Part shown: positions 28,901 through 43,900 of the stretch, one piece after another
Position numbering within the stretch: the first letter of the stretch is position 1
How the letters are laid out: every line of letters starts with the position of its first letter
From: Lineus longissimus
Lineage: Eukaryota; Nemertea; Pilidiophora; Heteronemertea; Lineidae
Direction: 5' to 3'
Length of the DNA stretch: 60,000 bases
Assembly: GCF_910592395.1 (NCBI RefSeq)
Contig: NC_088308.1
Location: 7,085,001 to 7,145,000 of the forward strand
Made by a program: the position numbers and the translations under genes
Notes under the pieces: generated by a model
Told to the model about the DNA's origin: nothing
The model's database searches: none
The model's input: only the letters and a program-made list of their open reading frames with translations

Positions 28901-31900
28901 ACAGGAAGAATGGTCGATTATGCCCGATCTGAAAGCGGCACAGTATCACATAAATGTATACATAACGTGATAAGGCTTTTTATGCGCAACTACCAGAAAT
29001 AAGTATGACCCAACACCAATTTAGACTCGCATACACTTCTGGATTCAGTACGAATGTCTAGTCTGCTCTTGTGGACTTTTGATGCATGTCACTATGGTTG
29101 GGCACAAATTGTTGTTACTGACGTGTTTATTCTGGCTTAACCCAGGCAGAAGTCCATCTCAAGCAACTAATGCTATTCCATCTTAACTGGTAGTGAGCTT
29201 TTGCTTGCCCTCATATCGGCACTGTTAACAAGTACAGTAGAACCTCTCTATTAAGGACAAGTGGCTGGCAAGTGCTGTCCTTAATAGCGAGGTGTCCGGG
29301 TTAGAGAGGTCACACTGAATGGAAACAACCAATTTGGGACCAAAACCAGTCTCTTAATAGAGATGTTGTCCTGAATAGAGAGGTGGCCACAAAGGGAGGT
29401 TCCACTCTAATGTAGTTCCAAGTCTCAACCTAGGGATGTGGCAATCGAAGTGAAGGGTTTACTGATGGTCACAGTAATGCGGTGCTCTCTCTCCATTCAT
29501 ATGCTCTAGGTTCACTTCGGATGATACTAACCATTGAGAATCCTAAGTAAGCTCCTGTGACTGTCCATACCAGCACTAAACAAAACACGGTCAGGCATGT
29601 GCAACTGCAAAACAAGACAGAGAGACTTCATAATGAACAATGTATTTCTCAATCAGATTCGACTTTAATCAGATTATCCTACTTATCAATACCTCAGTCC
29701 CACAGGCACAAAAGCTTTGACATGTCTATTTCATGATATTTTGGGCAACATTTTTTTACTTTTGCTTTTCTTTTAGACCATGGTGCAATACCGGTTCATT
29801 GGCCATACATCTCTGACACATATATCCCTAATAACAGGACATAAACACAACAGATCCACAGAATCGGAAACCGCTGAAAAATTCATAGCCACAAGAAGGC
29901 AAATCCGTTGCCAGGCAACCAAGGCTTGCCGGTTCTCGTCTGACACCGATCACATACTAATGCGATAGAACATGTCCCAGGGTACAGGTGGTAGAGCACC
30001 AAGGTCCATATCGAAATAATTGACCGATACTGGTACATAATTATAGCGTTTTCCGGCAGGTGATTTTGGAAGGCTAGGTACTGGAGGTATCCTGATAACA
30101 ACACAGCATACCAAGTTTTCTCACTGCACTACTACAGTATTTTGCAAACCAAAATGAACCTGGGGCCTCTCAAGGTAAAAGGATAGCACCACCCAAACTC
30201 ATTACCCATATAATTAACCTGCACTCATGCAGTCCATACTTTGAATGGGACACAAATTTTGTCATCTTTTTAAGCATGCAGCGCTATGTTTGGTATTTTT
30301 CCTCTCAAACAGCGACACCTTTTGGGGAAATGGAATCAAATAGCCAACCAGTTCCCCCTTCCCCTCGAGAGTGTAAGAATCAATTGGCTCATTTATATTC
30401 CCCACTACCAGGAATTCACATTACAATAATGACCCAGCACCACTGAAGGTCATCAGCATCCCACCGGTACTGCAGCTCCGATCTGTTGCTCCCGGCCATC
30501 AAGACATGGATCATTGATAATTTGAGAAGATCACTGTCATCAACTGTTCATCCAGTCCCATCTGTGATCGTCATTATTTTAATCTGATGTTTTTCCACAG
30601 CCATGAGCCATCATTTAGCCTTATTGCTGCATAAATGTCTCCCATAACTATTGGCTGTGAACAGAATGTTCCATTAGGTAAGGAAATGGCTCGTTTTCGC
30701 AGGTCATTTCATTTTCACCTGGGTACTTTCTTGGGAAGGCGGTTTCAACTTGCTTTGAAATCGATAACATTCTGTTTTAGTGGCATTTGACAGAATGCGC
30801 ACTTGTAATGGTTCTGAGCATGGATGCCATCAAATATAGTTACCTGAGGAGCAGATCCAGGATCCCAGGCCTACACCTTCAAAATCCTGCCCTATTTCAA
30901 AAAAATTTCACACTTCCGAAAAATTCACGGCAAACTTTAAAGATTTTTTCTGAAATAAGAACTCTGACAGCCCTAACTTTTCCCACATACTTTATACTTA
31001 CAATATAATGAGGCACTTTGATGCCTTAGCAACTGCCAATAGAAACAGTAAACACACTACAACAAGGAGACTCATCAGCCCAATGGTGGACACCCATCTG
31101 AAAAACACAAACAAAAGGACTTGAAAATGCATGTTAAAGAGTCATCCATTTATGGACCAAACTAATTTTTGGATTACTTCTTATGCAGTTCATGGAGTCA
31201 TTTAAACCAAGATGGCAACTTTCTGAGTGGTACTTAAAACTGCTAAGATATATCAATATAAGCCTTTACCCCCTTAGATTTTACTGGGCTGTTCAAAACT
31301 TCCATTTTTATAAGCGTTTCGTGGCATGTTTCCTTTAAAATTCTAACTGCATGCACTACAAACTCATCCCCAGGTGGTAAAGTATCAAGCTATGTGTACT
31401 GATAAGCTATGCATCAGAAGGTTTCCACCTGCAGAATTGGTTTATACTTTGAAAATGAGTGGGTATATGAAGAGAAAGTGATGTTTCAGGTCAAAAGATA
31501 CATACTAGTATCCGATGTACCATCCAACATACCAATTCATCATAAGTGCATTTCTCTAACCATAATGAAACCAGGATAACTGAATCAAGATAGCGTAGCG
31601 TAAAAAAATTCCCTACGGTTGTTCTCTATAATTGTTGTCTTTGATACACACAGCAGTTGACTTTCATCCAGGCACGTTTCAACCAGGTCCTGGACAATAA
31701 TTGACAACAATATATAAACTGGCAGGTGTCAACATTGACTCAGTGTTGGGCCATGAACAGATGCCTTGTAGAATGCCGTTTTTTTACCATCAGTTTATCA
31801 TTTTTGATAGAAAGCTGAAAGTCTGTTCAAATGCCCAGAGTTGCACTGTAGAGACATACAGTAGTGGCAGCTCTTCTCCTGTGGTCTGACACAGACAAAC

Positions 31901-34900
31901 ATCAGTGAAAAGCTGTCCTCATCATTATAAGTCATGTCTGGTGCATCACCCTAGTCGGTGACACATGCATCCATGTTCATCCACCTCAATATTTAATAGT
32001 GGAACCATTAAACATGCATGCGCATGTGTACAGACACCAGCATGGATGCCGGCAGGAAAATCAATACAACGCCAGAGCACAGGGAGGCCACAGAACATGC
32101 ACTGTGGCAGGGAGGCATTTCTTCCCTGGAGTCTACTCCCATCTCTGCGCAGGTTAATCTTGGCAGAAAATCGATGATTCTGCTCTCTGCAGGGGAGTGT
32201 GGAGTTCACCCTTCATCATAGCCCTCCCAGGCGATCAGCGAGTCTCCTCACATGTTGATGGAGGCAGAAGATAATTGAAAATAACGCGTGGGACTCCAAT
32301 GGAGCGCCAAAGGTGTTGGATTGAACTCCAATGAGATACTCAGGTTTGATCTAAAAATGACTGACTTCTGACGTCTGGTCATTGCTGCACAAATTGATAT
32401 TTGTAACTGATGAATCAGAGGAGTCTGTGATTAGCTGCCCTGGGTCCACACCAATTCATATCGAGTTGATGGTGGTTCTTGGTTGCATCGGGAAATGTAC
32501 TCAAACATTCTACCAACTGTTTGTCTATTACTCTATGGCTCCAGATGCATATTCACTGCTGACTCCATTGCTCAGGCTTTTATCATTTGCATGGATGAAT
32601 TAGCCATGTTGCATTTCATAGCTTTTGGATGACCCGGCCTTTAATTTCCTAGACTCAATGTCTGAAAGTGGTGAACCACACTGTAGCCTTTACTTCTGCC
32701 AGCCAAGTTGTTTTATAATGGCAAATTATTTCTGAAATACCACTTATTCATTTATGTTATTTCTGTCTGCCTCTTCAAATCAAATAGCCTCTATCACCCA
32801 CCAGATCATGCATACAGTTATTATTATGCCAACCCACTCCTTACATTTATTTCATTCAATATGTATGCTTGACTCTCAGATTAGAAAAATTGTCCTCAGA
32901 GGCGAAGCTATACCAAGTCTTGTTATTCATATTACCAACGATACATAAGAGATAATATAAAGTCAGACTCTCGCCCGAAGACATTATCTGAATCGGAAAA
33001 CTCACGTACAGGAGAACCTCTCAATTAGGGACACCCTTCAGACTGATAAGTGCTATCCTTAATAGAGAGCTGTCCTGATTAGAGAGGTTAAATTGAGTGG
33101 AAGCAACCACTTCTGGACCAAGACTAGTGTCCTTGATAGAGAGGTTGTCCTTAATAGAGGTGTCCACTAAGGGAGGTTCCACTCTATTTGTCAAACATAT
33201 CACTTTCGAGTGCATTAGGGTCTATTTGTATGTGTAGTGTATCTGTGCACATAGTTTTATTGATTTGAGTTATATCCGACACCATTACATGGCAGTATGT
33301 TTGAAAGCCAGCTTAATATGGAGCATTTTCAATTTAAGCTTAAAATCAATTAGTTTTCAAAGTTTATTGGCTTTTAAATCCTCCAAAAGGAGAGAGGAGC
33401 TGCCGAACTCAGTCTTTCAGCATCATCTACATGTAGTGTACAAAATTGCCTATTGGCCTGGGTTCGGCAGGAAAATTCTGTCAGCAACTGTTCAGTTCAG
33501 CTTCAAGGGGTTGCCATGGTTTGCAGGAGTACGGTTTGGATGTCAGCAAAAACTTTAGTTTTACAGATGTCAGCCATCACTTTGTCTTATGTTGTGACTG
33601 ACAGTCGAAACTCCTATTTCGAACATCGTCGGTTTGTTACTGTCACTGACACATTGCTTGTTATCTTGGGCTAGGCACTTTACTTCAACTGCTAAGTTCC
33701 TTTGAATGAGAGGTTAAACCAGGATCCTCAGGGCAAGAAAACCCCCAACAACAGCACGAGGAAGACAGTAGTTTGTGATGGATCCTTTCTTTAGCACAGG
33801 GTCTGAAACAGGGCTTGAGATAACGACCGAAAATTCTCCTTTGAAGTATGAAACTTGGCCCCCTAATTTTGAAACTGTTTAATTTAAAACTGTTACAGAC
33901 CTCCTGACATTTTGTCAAAACTAAGATTTGACTCCCTATCTAGACAGTCTAGCAAGAGACCGACTCTGAAGATGCATTAAGATTTGACACCCTATCTAGA
34001 CCGGCTCTGAAGATGCATTAAGATTTGACACCCTATCAAGACAGTCTAGCAAGAGACCGGCTCTGAAGATGCATTAAGATTTGACACCCTATCTAGACAG
34101 TCTAGCAAGAGACCGGCTCTGAAGATGCATTAAGATTTGACACCCTATCTAGACAGTCTAGCAAGAGACCGGCTCTGAAGATGCATTAAGATTTGAGTCC
34201 CTATCAAGACAGTCTAGCAAGAGACCGGCTCTGAAGATGCATGCATATTCAAATGACAAAGTACTGGTGAACTGAAACCACCGCACTCAGTGGTTCTCCA
34301 AGAAGAAGACAACGACTTCACTCACCTATAAAATGATGCTTCCTCTGTTGTGTCGATGACCTTTGATATATTAACTTTTGATGTTTCCAATATCTTATCT
34401 GCCGCTGCCTGAATCTCATTCACATATGACATTGTCCTTCGAGTATATTCTAATAATATGTCTCTGGCAGTGATATTGTCTACATTATCTAGATCGTTTA
34501 TTTCAGTTTCTATTGCTAAAATGCCTTTCTTTGACGTGTCGTTTAGCACTTTACTTAGGCCATCCACCTGTAACGACAAGAAGGGGATAAGAACATTAAA
34601 ATACAGGATACAAACAACTTATATTCTAACGGGACAGTTCTCATCAGGACAGTCTGATCTGATCGATCCTTTTCACCAAAAGCAAACCAATGGAATTGAA
34701 AATCCTTCCCTTAGTAAACAACACCATGGCAATGTCACCAAAGCCTGACGAAAAGTTTGAATAAGGGATTAGATTTACTTCGGCATCAATCATCTACTTC
34801 AGGGCAGCACCCTTCAATCTTGATGATTTGTTAGCTTTTCTGACTCGAGTGAACTGAACAGCTCTCCCCACAGCTTCATGAGCAATTGAAGTATTGTTCC

Positions 34901-37900
34901 CCTGTGAGAAATCAGGCATCATTAGTTTTATAATCACGAGAGTGATAATTAAATTTCAGGAGTACACATTTGGCGATCAGGATGTCTAAATGAGAATAGA
35001 AGCTTTGAGCACAATCATTACAGGTTCTATCTGGTCACCTGAGTCCAAAGAAAACTTCAGTTTAAAGTTCCGATATCATCAATTTTGGCAATCATCAAGG
35101 GAAGGAGAGGGAATAAACACCACGATTATAGATTAAGGAGTTTCATCTTATCATTCTGCCTTTCCTCTGGTGAACATTTTTAGTGTGTCACAGCCGTTGG
35201 ATCCCAAGATTTGCGAGTTGACTTCCAATTTGGAAAGGAAACCAACAATGTAATGAAATCTTCATTTTCTATGGCAAAGTCCTCAAAATCTAAAGCAGAG
35301 GCAAACTGAGCACAACCAGCAAGGCAGTGCTCACCTTCAGTCCATATATTTGACAAAACCCATCCACTCTGAGCCAAGAAAGACGATATCTGTGCATGCA
35401 ATCAGAGCAACCTGATATCTCGGATAGATGGAGTGGATCAGATAGAGCACCACAATGGATTTAGCTTCTATTGAGGAAGGCCGTGACAATTAGACGCTGG
35501 CCATCTGTCAATTGGGCTCTTGTGAACACTGGTCATTGAGTCTGCATCACCGTGTCCATATTTTACCATTTAAGGCTGGTGTTGACTGGCCACATCGGCT
35601 TATAACCAGGAGGGTTTTCAAGTGACAGAGTGACAGCCATTAACCCTTAAAGGATGAGTTGCCTCAGAAACTTCGGTTTTTTTGAGAGCCATCAAAATAC
35701 TGCGTCAGACTGACAGCAATGAGGAACCTACATTCTGATCTATCCCTTATAAAGGCAGCCCTGTTTTAACAACGCGATGCCAAAGTCTTCTTCCTCATCT
35801 TTAGCTACAGTCTCCATTAGGAACGTATATCACACGACTGCAACTTAACGACACGCAAGGGGATATAAAATTAGGTAATGGAGCAATATGCAAGTCAGCA
35901 AATACTTTGCATACGAATCAGTGCCTTAAAATCTCCATCATTTCCAAGCAAATGGGCGCTAAGCTAAGTATTAAAGTTTAAAGAGCAGATGTTGAGAAGA
36001 GATTTTAGCGTCATCCTTCGTTAAAGAAGTGGGATACCGTCACGTACCATGCATTTGACTCTAAAGCTCCACCATTGGAAAGTAGGGTACATCTAGTTAT
36101 TTCTTCAAGGTCACTGATGGGAGGTAAATGTAGTCGAACACAATAAAGCTTACTCCATAAAATAACTGTCAATAAATGATTACAGATAATTCAACCTGAT
36201 GACCGATCAACAACAATTTGTTTGCAAACAACCCGGATATTTGTAACTCCGGACCATTTGCTGATGGTTCTAATGAGTTTCAACGAGATAAATGCTGCAT
36301 CAAATATGCCATTTTATGAGGCATTTCCGCAAATATTCATACATTAATGTTGCGAGGAGAACTTCTTTGGCCGGAAAGTAGTGCGCCACGTTTTTCAGAA
36401 GTGCCCTTGAGCATGACTGATTGAAAGCGACCGCTGTGCCAAAATGCTGATGTCGCCACCAGTCCTTTTTGATTTCAGCAATGATATATAATAATAATGA
36501 GTCTTTTATATAGCGCAATTCCGTGACACTATAGTTCTCACTCAAAGCGCTTTGGGATATCATATTATTACCCCGGTCTCCACAGAAATCAATCAGGTGT
36601 TTCAAGGAGCAACCACAAGGTGCTCACTTGAACTCGACCAGTAGGGGAACTAAGCAGTGACTCGGCCGGGAGTCGAACCCACGACCTCCTGATCATGAGG
36701 CCGACTCTCTTCCACTGCGCTACCGCTGCCCCTGATAATTCTAAACATGGTCTGAACGTCAATAAGATTCAAAGAGATATTGCATATTTCTTATGTAAGT
36801 AAAATGCTGTACATTTCGGATATTTGGCCACTTGCTGGGACAACTTGACCAAGCGATCTCTGTCATACCTGTCAACTCACACAGACGATCAAATCTTTGG
36901 GTGATAGCTTAATCGGATGAGAACTTGCCATTCTGAGATCCTTTGGCTGGACAGCAATCTTTTCTTAGCTGATAGATCATGAATGATAAATGGAAAACCG
37001 AATCTCCTAGGTGTCAACATCGAGCAGTAGACTGCCTTCACTGCCTAGTCTCATTGTAATCCCGTGGATCCAGGAGTCAATAAAATTAGAGCAGATATCT
37101 TGTTTGTCGTTAAAAAAAAATCACTTCATGAATGATTCATCTTGTTCATTGCGAGCTTTGGTGTGAATTCCATCTGGCGCATTCCCTGACACGGGAATTA
37201 TTCACAGGGTATCAGTTACACCGGGAGCGCTGTCCTGATTGGTGGAATTTGCAGCATTTACTCGATAGTTCTGCTGGGTGAAGGGTGATAGTGAGAGGAA
37301 CAACCAGCAGGGAGCACAGCCATGGCAGATTAAACACTGATTACTCATCCATCTAAGATCACAGGATCTGTCACCTCACAAGATAAACAAGAAGTCATTC
37401 AAGTTCAACTTCAGACAATATTTTAGCTTATTGAGCTATGAATCGTCAACTACTACAAAATTTTAGATCAAGCCAGTGTTTTGGCTCTGCTGTGTTTCAG
37501 CATGTAGGCCTACACATCACCAGAGTACAGCAGACTGGCGGTGATAAGACATGTGCTTCTATCGTCTAAGTGCAGGCAAAAAATTTGCTTACATCTAAAA
37601 AAAGAAATGCACATAAACTTTCAGAAGCAGCACTCACAATGCCACTAAAAAGTATGTTTAAAATTTGATGCAGCTGGTGGCAGAATCTAGACAATGGTTA
37701 TGTATGCGCAGCAGTTTTGACGGAACCATGGTATGCATCCACTCAAACATATTCAAAACACATTCAAACATGTATTAAAGGTATAATTTTACATGAAAAT
37801 GGAACATATGGCATTTTACAAGCAGCCAGTCAAGCCAGGCAATGATGTCCCAGAAAAACTGCCAATCTAAAATGTACGGAAACTTTGATTGAACAAAACC

Positions 37901-40900
37901 AATCCAAAAGTTATAGGTGGCATGCAGTCCCTGGTATGATACATGGACAACAAACGATTGCTTGTCTACAGGTTAACCGGTCATCCCGGAACTCGAATTT
38001 TTAATACAAACTAAACATCATTGATAAACTCACAACAATATTCAGCTATTTCTGGTTTATTCACCACTCGTCACTGTGTATATATTTATCCAGCATGTTT
38101 GATTTTCCTGCCGATATTTAGCAAATGTTAGCACTAACAGCATGACACTTAGGCTGCACAGAACTCTTCAATTAATTTCAATTACATCTCTGTTGATTTT
38201 GGTTGCTGGCAAAAGTTGATAATATTAGGTGCTCGCTTGTGTGAATATTCAAGTCTTTCAACTCAAATGAAAGGATATATCCCCACTGTAGGCTATATGC
38301 TAGTGTAGTGGGAAAAGTGACTGTTATGCTACATGTAGTGGCAATAGTATAATCCCACTTTTAAAAGCTTTCTATATTCCACTTAAATTTTAAGGGATAT
38401 CTCCTCACTGTACAGTAGCGTAATGGGGGAAGTGACGGTGGTTACATACTGGAGTAGCCTGAAGTAGCATCATGCAGTTCACAATGGAGAAAATTGTTGA
38501 ATCCCATTTTCCAACTTACACGTGCTATCCAATATAAATCATATGTTTCTGAAGAGCAACCGTGTATCTGGATGACAAGGTTATTGTGTTCAAAACATTT
38601 GTAACTGAAATCTCATGAAATGACACTTTCAAACATGTCTAATGGCCATTTGACATAATGGGCATTTGACAAGATCACACATGTTGTAATTTCCTGGTAG
38701 AAGTTCCATAGTGAAATCGTTATATCAATTTCAATTGAGTAGACCATAGAGAAGATCCCACAGACGGAAATTAATGCCATAAAGCATGTGGATCGGCACA
38801 GGCTACACTCCTGAAGCACTGGTTACAGTTACGCCATAGACACCTCTTCAATTGGAATCAGGTTCCTAGGGCTATTGAAGGCAATGCTGGCTCCATCTCA
38901 AAAGTGATTTAGATCCAGTTTTCTGAGACTATTTCAAGCAATGACGCAATGTTGAATTGCGGCCCCTTTGAAATGATAACCTTTGCACTTAAAAAGATGC
39001 TGGAAATTAGCAGGGGTGATTTCTCAAAGTATTGACATTGCTCAGCTTCCAGACAACGATATGGGCAGAGGCTACGGAGGCAATACTGCTGGAAGTTCAG
39101 GATGATTTTCGCAGAAATGCACACACAAGGTACACTCATGTATGTTTATTGAGCAAATGCTTGATTACAACTTATGTTCCACTATAATGCCAGTCCCTGT
39201 CTGAGCTATCTACGCTGTAGCTTGCCTGACGTTTTTCTACTGTTCTGGAATGCCAACATATTTGAACACACCTAAGAAACTAAACACATTTTAACAACTT
39301 TTTTCAACCAAGGTTGGCCTGGTTAACCTTTACATTTATAAAGTAACTGTATCTAATGTGAAAAACATTAGATGAAAGAAATTAACACCTAATGGATGGA
39401 AGCGGTTCTGAGTCACTTTCTGAGCGCACAACCGAGATGTCTGAGATGTTTGCGAGCGTGGAGGTTGCACTGGGGCAGGAACGACTGAACCAATAGATCC
39501 TTGATTTTATAGCAAGATAATATCAACCTGTAAACATCTCGATCAGAAAGTAAACGCACCTCAGAAAACACTCGCTGTTTGATTTGATGATGTGAACTCA
39601 AGGTCAAGGTGAGGCGGAGGGGGATGTCTGACAATAATTCCAAGTTAATGTTACAGTTATTCCACCATTCACTATCAGACTATATCATTATCATCATCAT
39701 CATGTCCCGTAGCCATGCGGTCATTGGGGTGATCCTGCACAATCACCCAAGCGTCACTGTGCTCTTCTGTCTTCTGTCTTGTCCAGTGCATAGGATTTAT
39801 CAATTCATTGCCAGCAGCTGTACACAAGTGATTCCTGTTGCTGCAACCTGCGATGTAGCGACCAGAAATCAGCCACCAATTGGTTCAACTGATCCTTATG
39901 TTTAATAGCTACGTCACAGGGACAGAAATAATTTGTACTGCAAGGCGCTTATACCAAACTTGAGGACAGGAAGTGAGGCGACATTGCTGGGGTAAAACAA
40001 TGCCCATCCTCTTTTCAAAACAGTCTGTGTGGCCCCTTTAAAGAGATCTTCTCCTTCAAAGTCTGTTTAGATGAACTCCATCAGACCCTCCAGCAAGTGC
40101 TTTCTAGTACCACTTGACGCCCAAGTGAACGAAATCTCTCTTTAACAACCTCAACTGTCAGGTTCGAACTACGCTTTCCTGCGTCAATTACTCAGATAGG
40201 TTTCGAGAGGCATGTCATCAAAGCTCTCACTAGCAATATCAAGCACTACTTGATGTTTGGGAAGAGCATGAGGAGATGTTTGCTGACAGTTCCAAGAATT
40301 TCTGAAAATACAATGTAGCTTGGTTTGTTTGTTTACATCAGTCATTTGAATATCGTTACCATCCTGCTGCAACAAACCCCATCTTATAGTGTTTTTGTTA
40401 GACCATGCAAATCTTCATCTAATCCTATTTTAAGGGGGGTGAAAAGACACACCTAACTTCCTGAAGGTCTTGCGATTTTAGAGCTTGCTTGAGTTTCACC
40501 CTTTTTTGAGTTTATGTAGTTCAAGGACAACAAACCCAAATGGAATTGCAATACAAACATTCATTTCACAAACCTTGTAATTTTTTGGATTAAAGACAAT
40601 ATGGTTTTTGTTTCGTTCCCCTTTGTTTTCTCTACAATCAAGTATTGATCAAATCTAATAATATTTTCCTCTAATGCCAATATTTGTATCATTATCGATG
40701 TAGAAATTACATGTACATGCAATCCATCTATACACTAGATGAATATTTTCATATACAATCGTAAACACCTGAATAATATGACATATTTTTATTGTTGTGG
40801 TACTATTGACTTCAAGCTACAAATATTATCAATAATTGGGAGTATAACCCAAGTGCAGTCATGATATATATACATATAACCATAAACTTCCATTTGCAAG

Positions 40901-43900
40901 GTTTTCCTGTGCTAGGAAATGTTAAGCTTTCTTTATTGGATATCAAGCTTCTCTGTCAGCACCTTCGGTCGCATATTGTTACCACTTTTACGTGATAAGG
41001 GTCTCCCAAAATGATTCTGCGAGTTGTATTCCTTGGGCCCAAGAGTAAATCGGTATGCTTCTTGATTTCTCTCAATTCTAGTATATTCCTGTTCCTTACG
41101 ATATATCAAAAGTACAAAGTAATTTCTTATGTCCATAACCACAAACGGCCAACTGCTATATAAAGGACCAGACACTGTTACAAGAGAGAAACCTTTTGCA
41201 ATTCAGTTCCTTCGACAACCATTCTCCTTAGCAACTTGTCCATTTCAAAACCAAAACACGTTTCAGCCGACGGCGACGTTCTCTCAGAGAAATAGGTCTT
41301 AGTAAAGAAGGAGCCTCTTTGGTGCCTTCAAGTACAGGGGACTACGGATTACCGACCAAAGTTAACGAGCCAAGCCGATGGAAAATCTGCTATTCCCATG
41401 GCATCCTGAAGGATCATTAACATATCACTATGACGATATGAAGAGAGCAATCTTCCGGTGCGCTGAAGAATAATGCATTGATGGTACCGTATAATGAAGG
41501 TAAAGAAGACATAATTCGTTGACTGATGTGGAATATTTTTCTGATGCGGATGGTGGGTATGACTGGCTGACAAGCCCTGGATTTACGGGTTGCTCGATGT
41601 AAACAGACAGCAGGAATATTAATGATAGTAATTATCGCACTCAGCTCATCGCACCAAATTTGTTGCAACATTAGCGGTAGATTTTTCCGAATTTAGATAC
41701 GAGATCAAAAAGGAGAATTTGGTTTGCATTGCCAAGCCACAGCCTTTTTCTTACACTGTATTCCGCATATGTTTCAAGCTCATTATGCTCGTAGTGATAA
41801 CAAGCTTATGATAATTTCTAGTTCACACTGAGAGTACCAAGACGCGTTTAAGGTGACATTATGATAATCACCAAACAGTCATATATGTAGAATTGTTTTG
41901 CAGTATTTCTCTCCATTTTTACCGTCCTTCGCATTTCGTACCATTCACTGTGACTCATTTCACAATGTATATGAACACAATGCATTGTATTACAATGACT
42001 TTCTTGCTGAACACAAGAAGAAGAGAGCAGATGATTCATCCAAGCTCACAGCATAAATGGAGGATTTTGAAGAGAGCAGTGGCTATGAATATTCCAACGA
42101 GCAGCAACTACATCAGACAGAAAACAGACATTTCCCCAAAATCAGTTCAACCAGACTTCCATTTTCATTAGAGTTGCAAACGACACGTCAAATTGCTATG
42201 TTTTTGCTTATCATCAAATCCTTGAAGTCTGATCATAATCAGGCATTTTATTCTAAAGAAAAACTGGCATTTCATAAAACCATACCACCATAGTGGAATG
42301 CTTTCGTAGAGAAGTGACTCATAGAAGAAAGTCGGTATACTGGTACCTCAATCCTGTATTATCACACATGAGGGAGATCGAAGACTTTGAGCTGCGATCG
42401 AAGCCGCACCAGATTCATATAATCACCTCGCAGTATAGATGGTGGCTTTAGCCGTCGGTTTTTCATCAATCATTCATGGCCAGGTTGGAGCTGATGATCA
42501 CTGGGCGGCACATCAACAGATGGAAGTCAACCTGGGGTCTAGCTAGTTTTTTGGTCTTTAGAGGGCGGCAAAGGCTCTCTGGGTTGACAAAATGACACTT
42601 TTTAAACATCTTTGGCCAAAATCACAGTAAAAAACCCGTTTTTTTGTGACTGCTGGGGTGCTGATAGCGTATAACCTCAGTTTATTGCTTCGAGAAAGTT
42701 GAACTTAAATTCTGCAGTTACATAAATTGGGAAGTTTCTGCTGTTTGCTGATCAGCAAAAAATCTGCTTTATGGATCCTAAGAGAGAGTTATAGGCAAGA
42801 TCATGTTTCAAGCATTTGCCGTCCCTTTGAGCAAGGATCCTTGCTTTGACTTGAGGTGCATGTATGCCAGGGAATCGCCTTTGGTTCAGGTGAGTAGTCA
42901 CTGATCTACAGCCTGCTCTTCTCCTCCAAAGGTGGTACGCTTTCCGACCAAGTACACAAGCGCATGACCTGAATATATTGATTTTCACCGAGAGAGGCCC
43001 GGTGCATGCCATCAAGCAGGTATATTTTTCGAAGAACATGCCTTGGTCATGTTTTCGTAGCATATACCTCAAAACATATCGACTGAAGCCAAAAACAACC
43101 ACTTATTCATTCAGCCAATCTCCTCCACACAAGTATTGTACTCAAAGCAGTATCCTTAGCACAGTGAGGAAGTGGTAGAGCCCAGTTTAACGCTGCTTTC
43201 GATCCGGGCTTGAATCACTCAGATAGGTCGTTAGCCTCAACACTGAGATTGGCACTATACCCAAGGAGAGTTTGTTGCCGATTCTCTAGCTTCTCTAGTG
43301 TGATGAGCGAGTTTCCGAATACAATCACCTTCTGGGTCAAGATGATTTTTATATATCCACAGCTAGGCTGTCTCTGGTTGCTACTCCATCAAGATAAAAG
43401 TTGATAATCATTCTCCAAAATTCCCAGGCACCTCCCCTTCATTAAGGCACAGGAAAAAGGATTTCTTGTGGCTAAAACATTGGCCGCAAAGAGCTATGTA
43501 GGGCAGAATCCCAAACTGGAGTGCAGTTGACGAGTCGGCATTTCCCTTGGCAAGAAACATGGCAAAACAAGTGTGGCTATTCACTTCCGGCGACTTAACC
43601 GGATGTTGTCCGAAGTTCAGCATCTCACTATTTTTATCTCCAGTTTCAAGCAGCAGAGCCTCCATTTTTTTATTAAATCACGCTAGCAGGTGAAATGATG
43701 TCAAGACTTCACCTTGCGATGGATCCAAGCGTATTCTTTCCAACCTATAAACAAATGTTTTTGTCTTGGAGAATTGCCACACTGCATGAGTAAGGTACTG
43801 GTGATGCTACATGTACCATTTGCTTCATTCTCTGTATATCAACTCTTTCGTATTCATTAGTACATAAGCATCTAAATATCTATCTCATAACAGTTACCGC

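Larger units (their letters stand above)
26332..31001 (-). other. ttyh introns 5 to 9 between the exons listed
   Basis: Introns of about 1397, 1674, 801, 183 and 317 bp. The only repeat seen is the pogo-like copy at 29233-29409. Confidence 0.85.
31098..34325 (-). other. ttyh intron 4
   Basis: 3.2 kb. Holds the pogo-like copy at 33007-33186 and the 56-bp minisatellite. The rest shows nothing. Confidence 0.85.

Noticed and set aside
36660-36732. A tRNA gene on the minus strand
   Set aside because: Box A and box B are present, but the acceptor stem does not close well and the sequence continues into a SINE body with an ATT tail.
42752-43102. 116-codon minus frame with some protein-like stretches
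   Set aside because: No splice signals fit the gene, no family was recognised, and frames of this size arise by chance in 60 kb.
43155-43215. tRNA-like stretch with GAAGTGGTAGAGC
   Set aside because: Box B is poor and there is no fold; at most a remnant of a SINE head.
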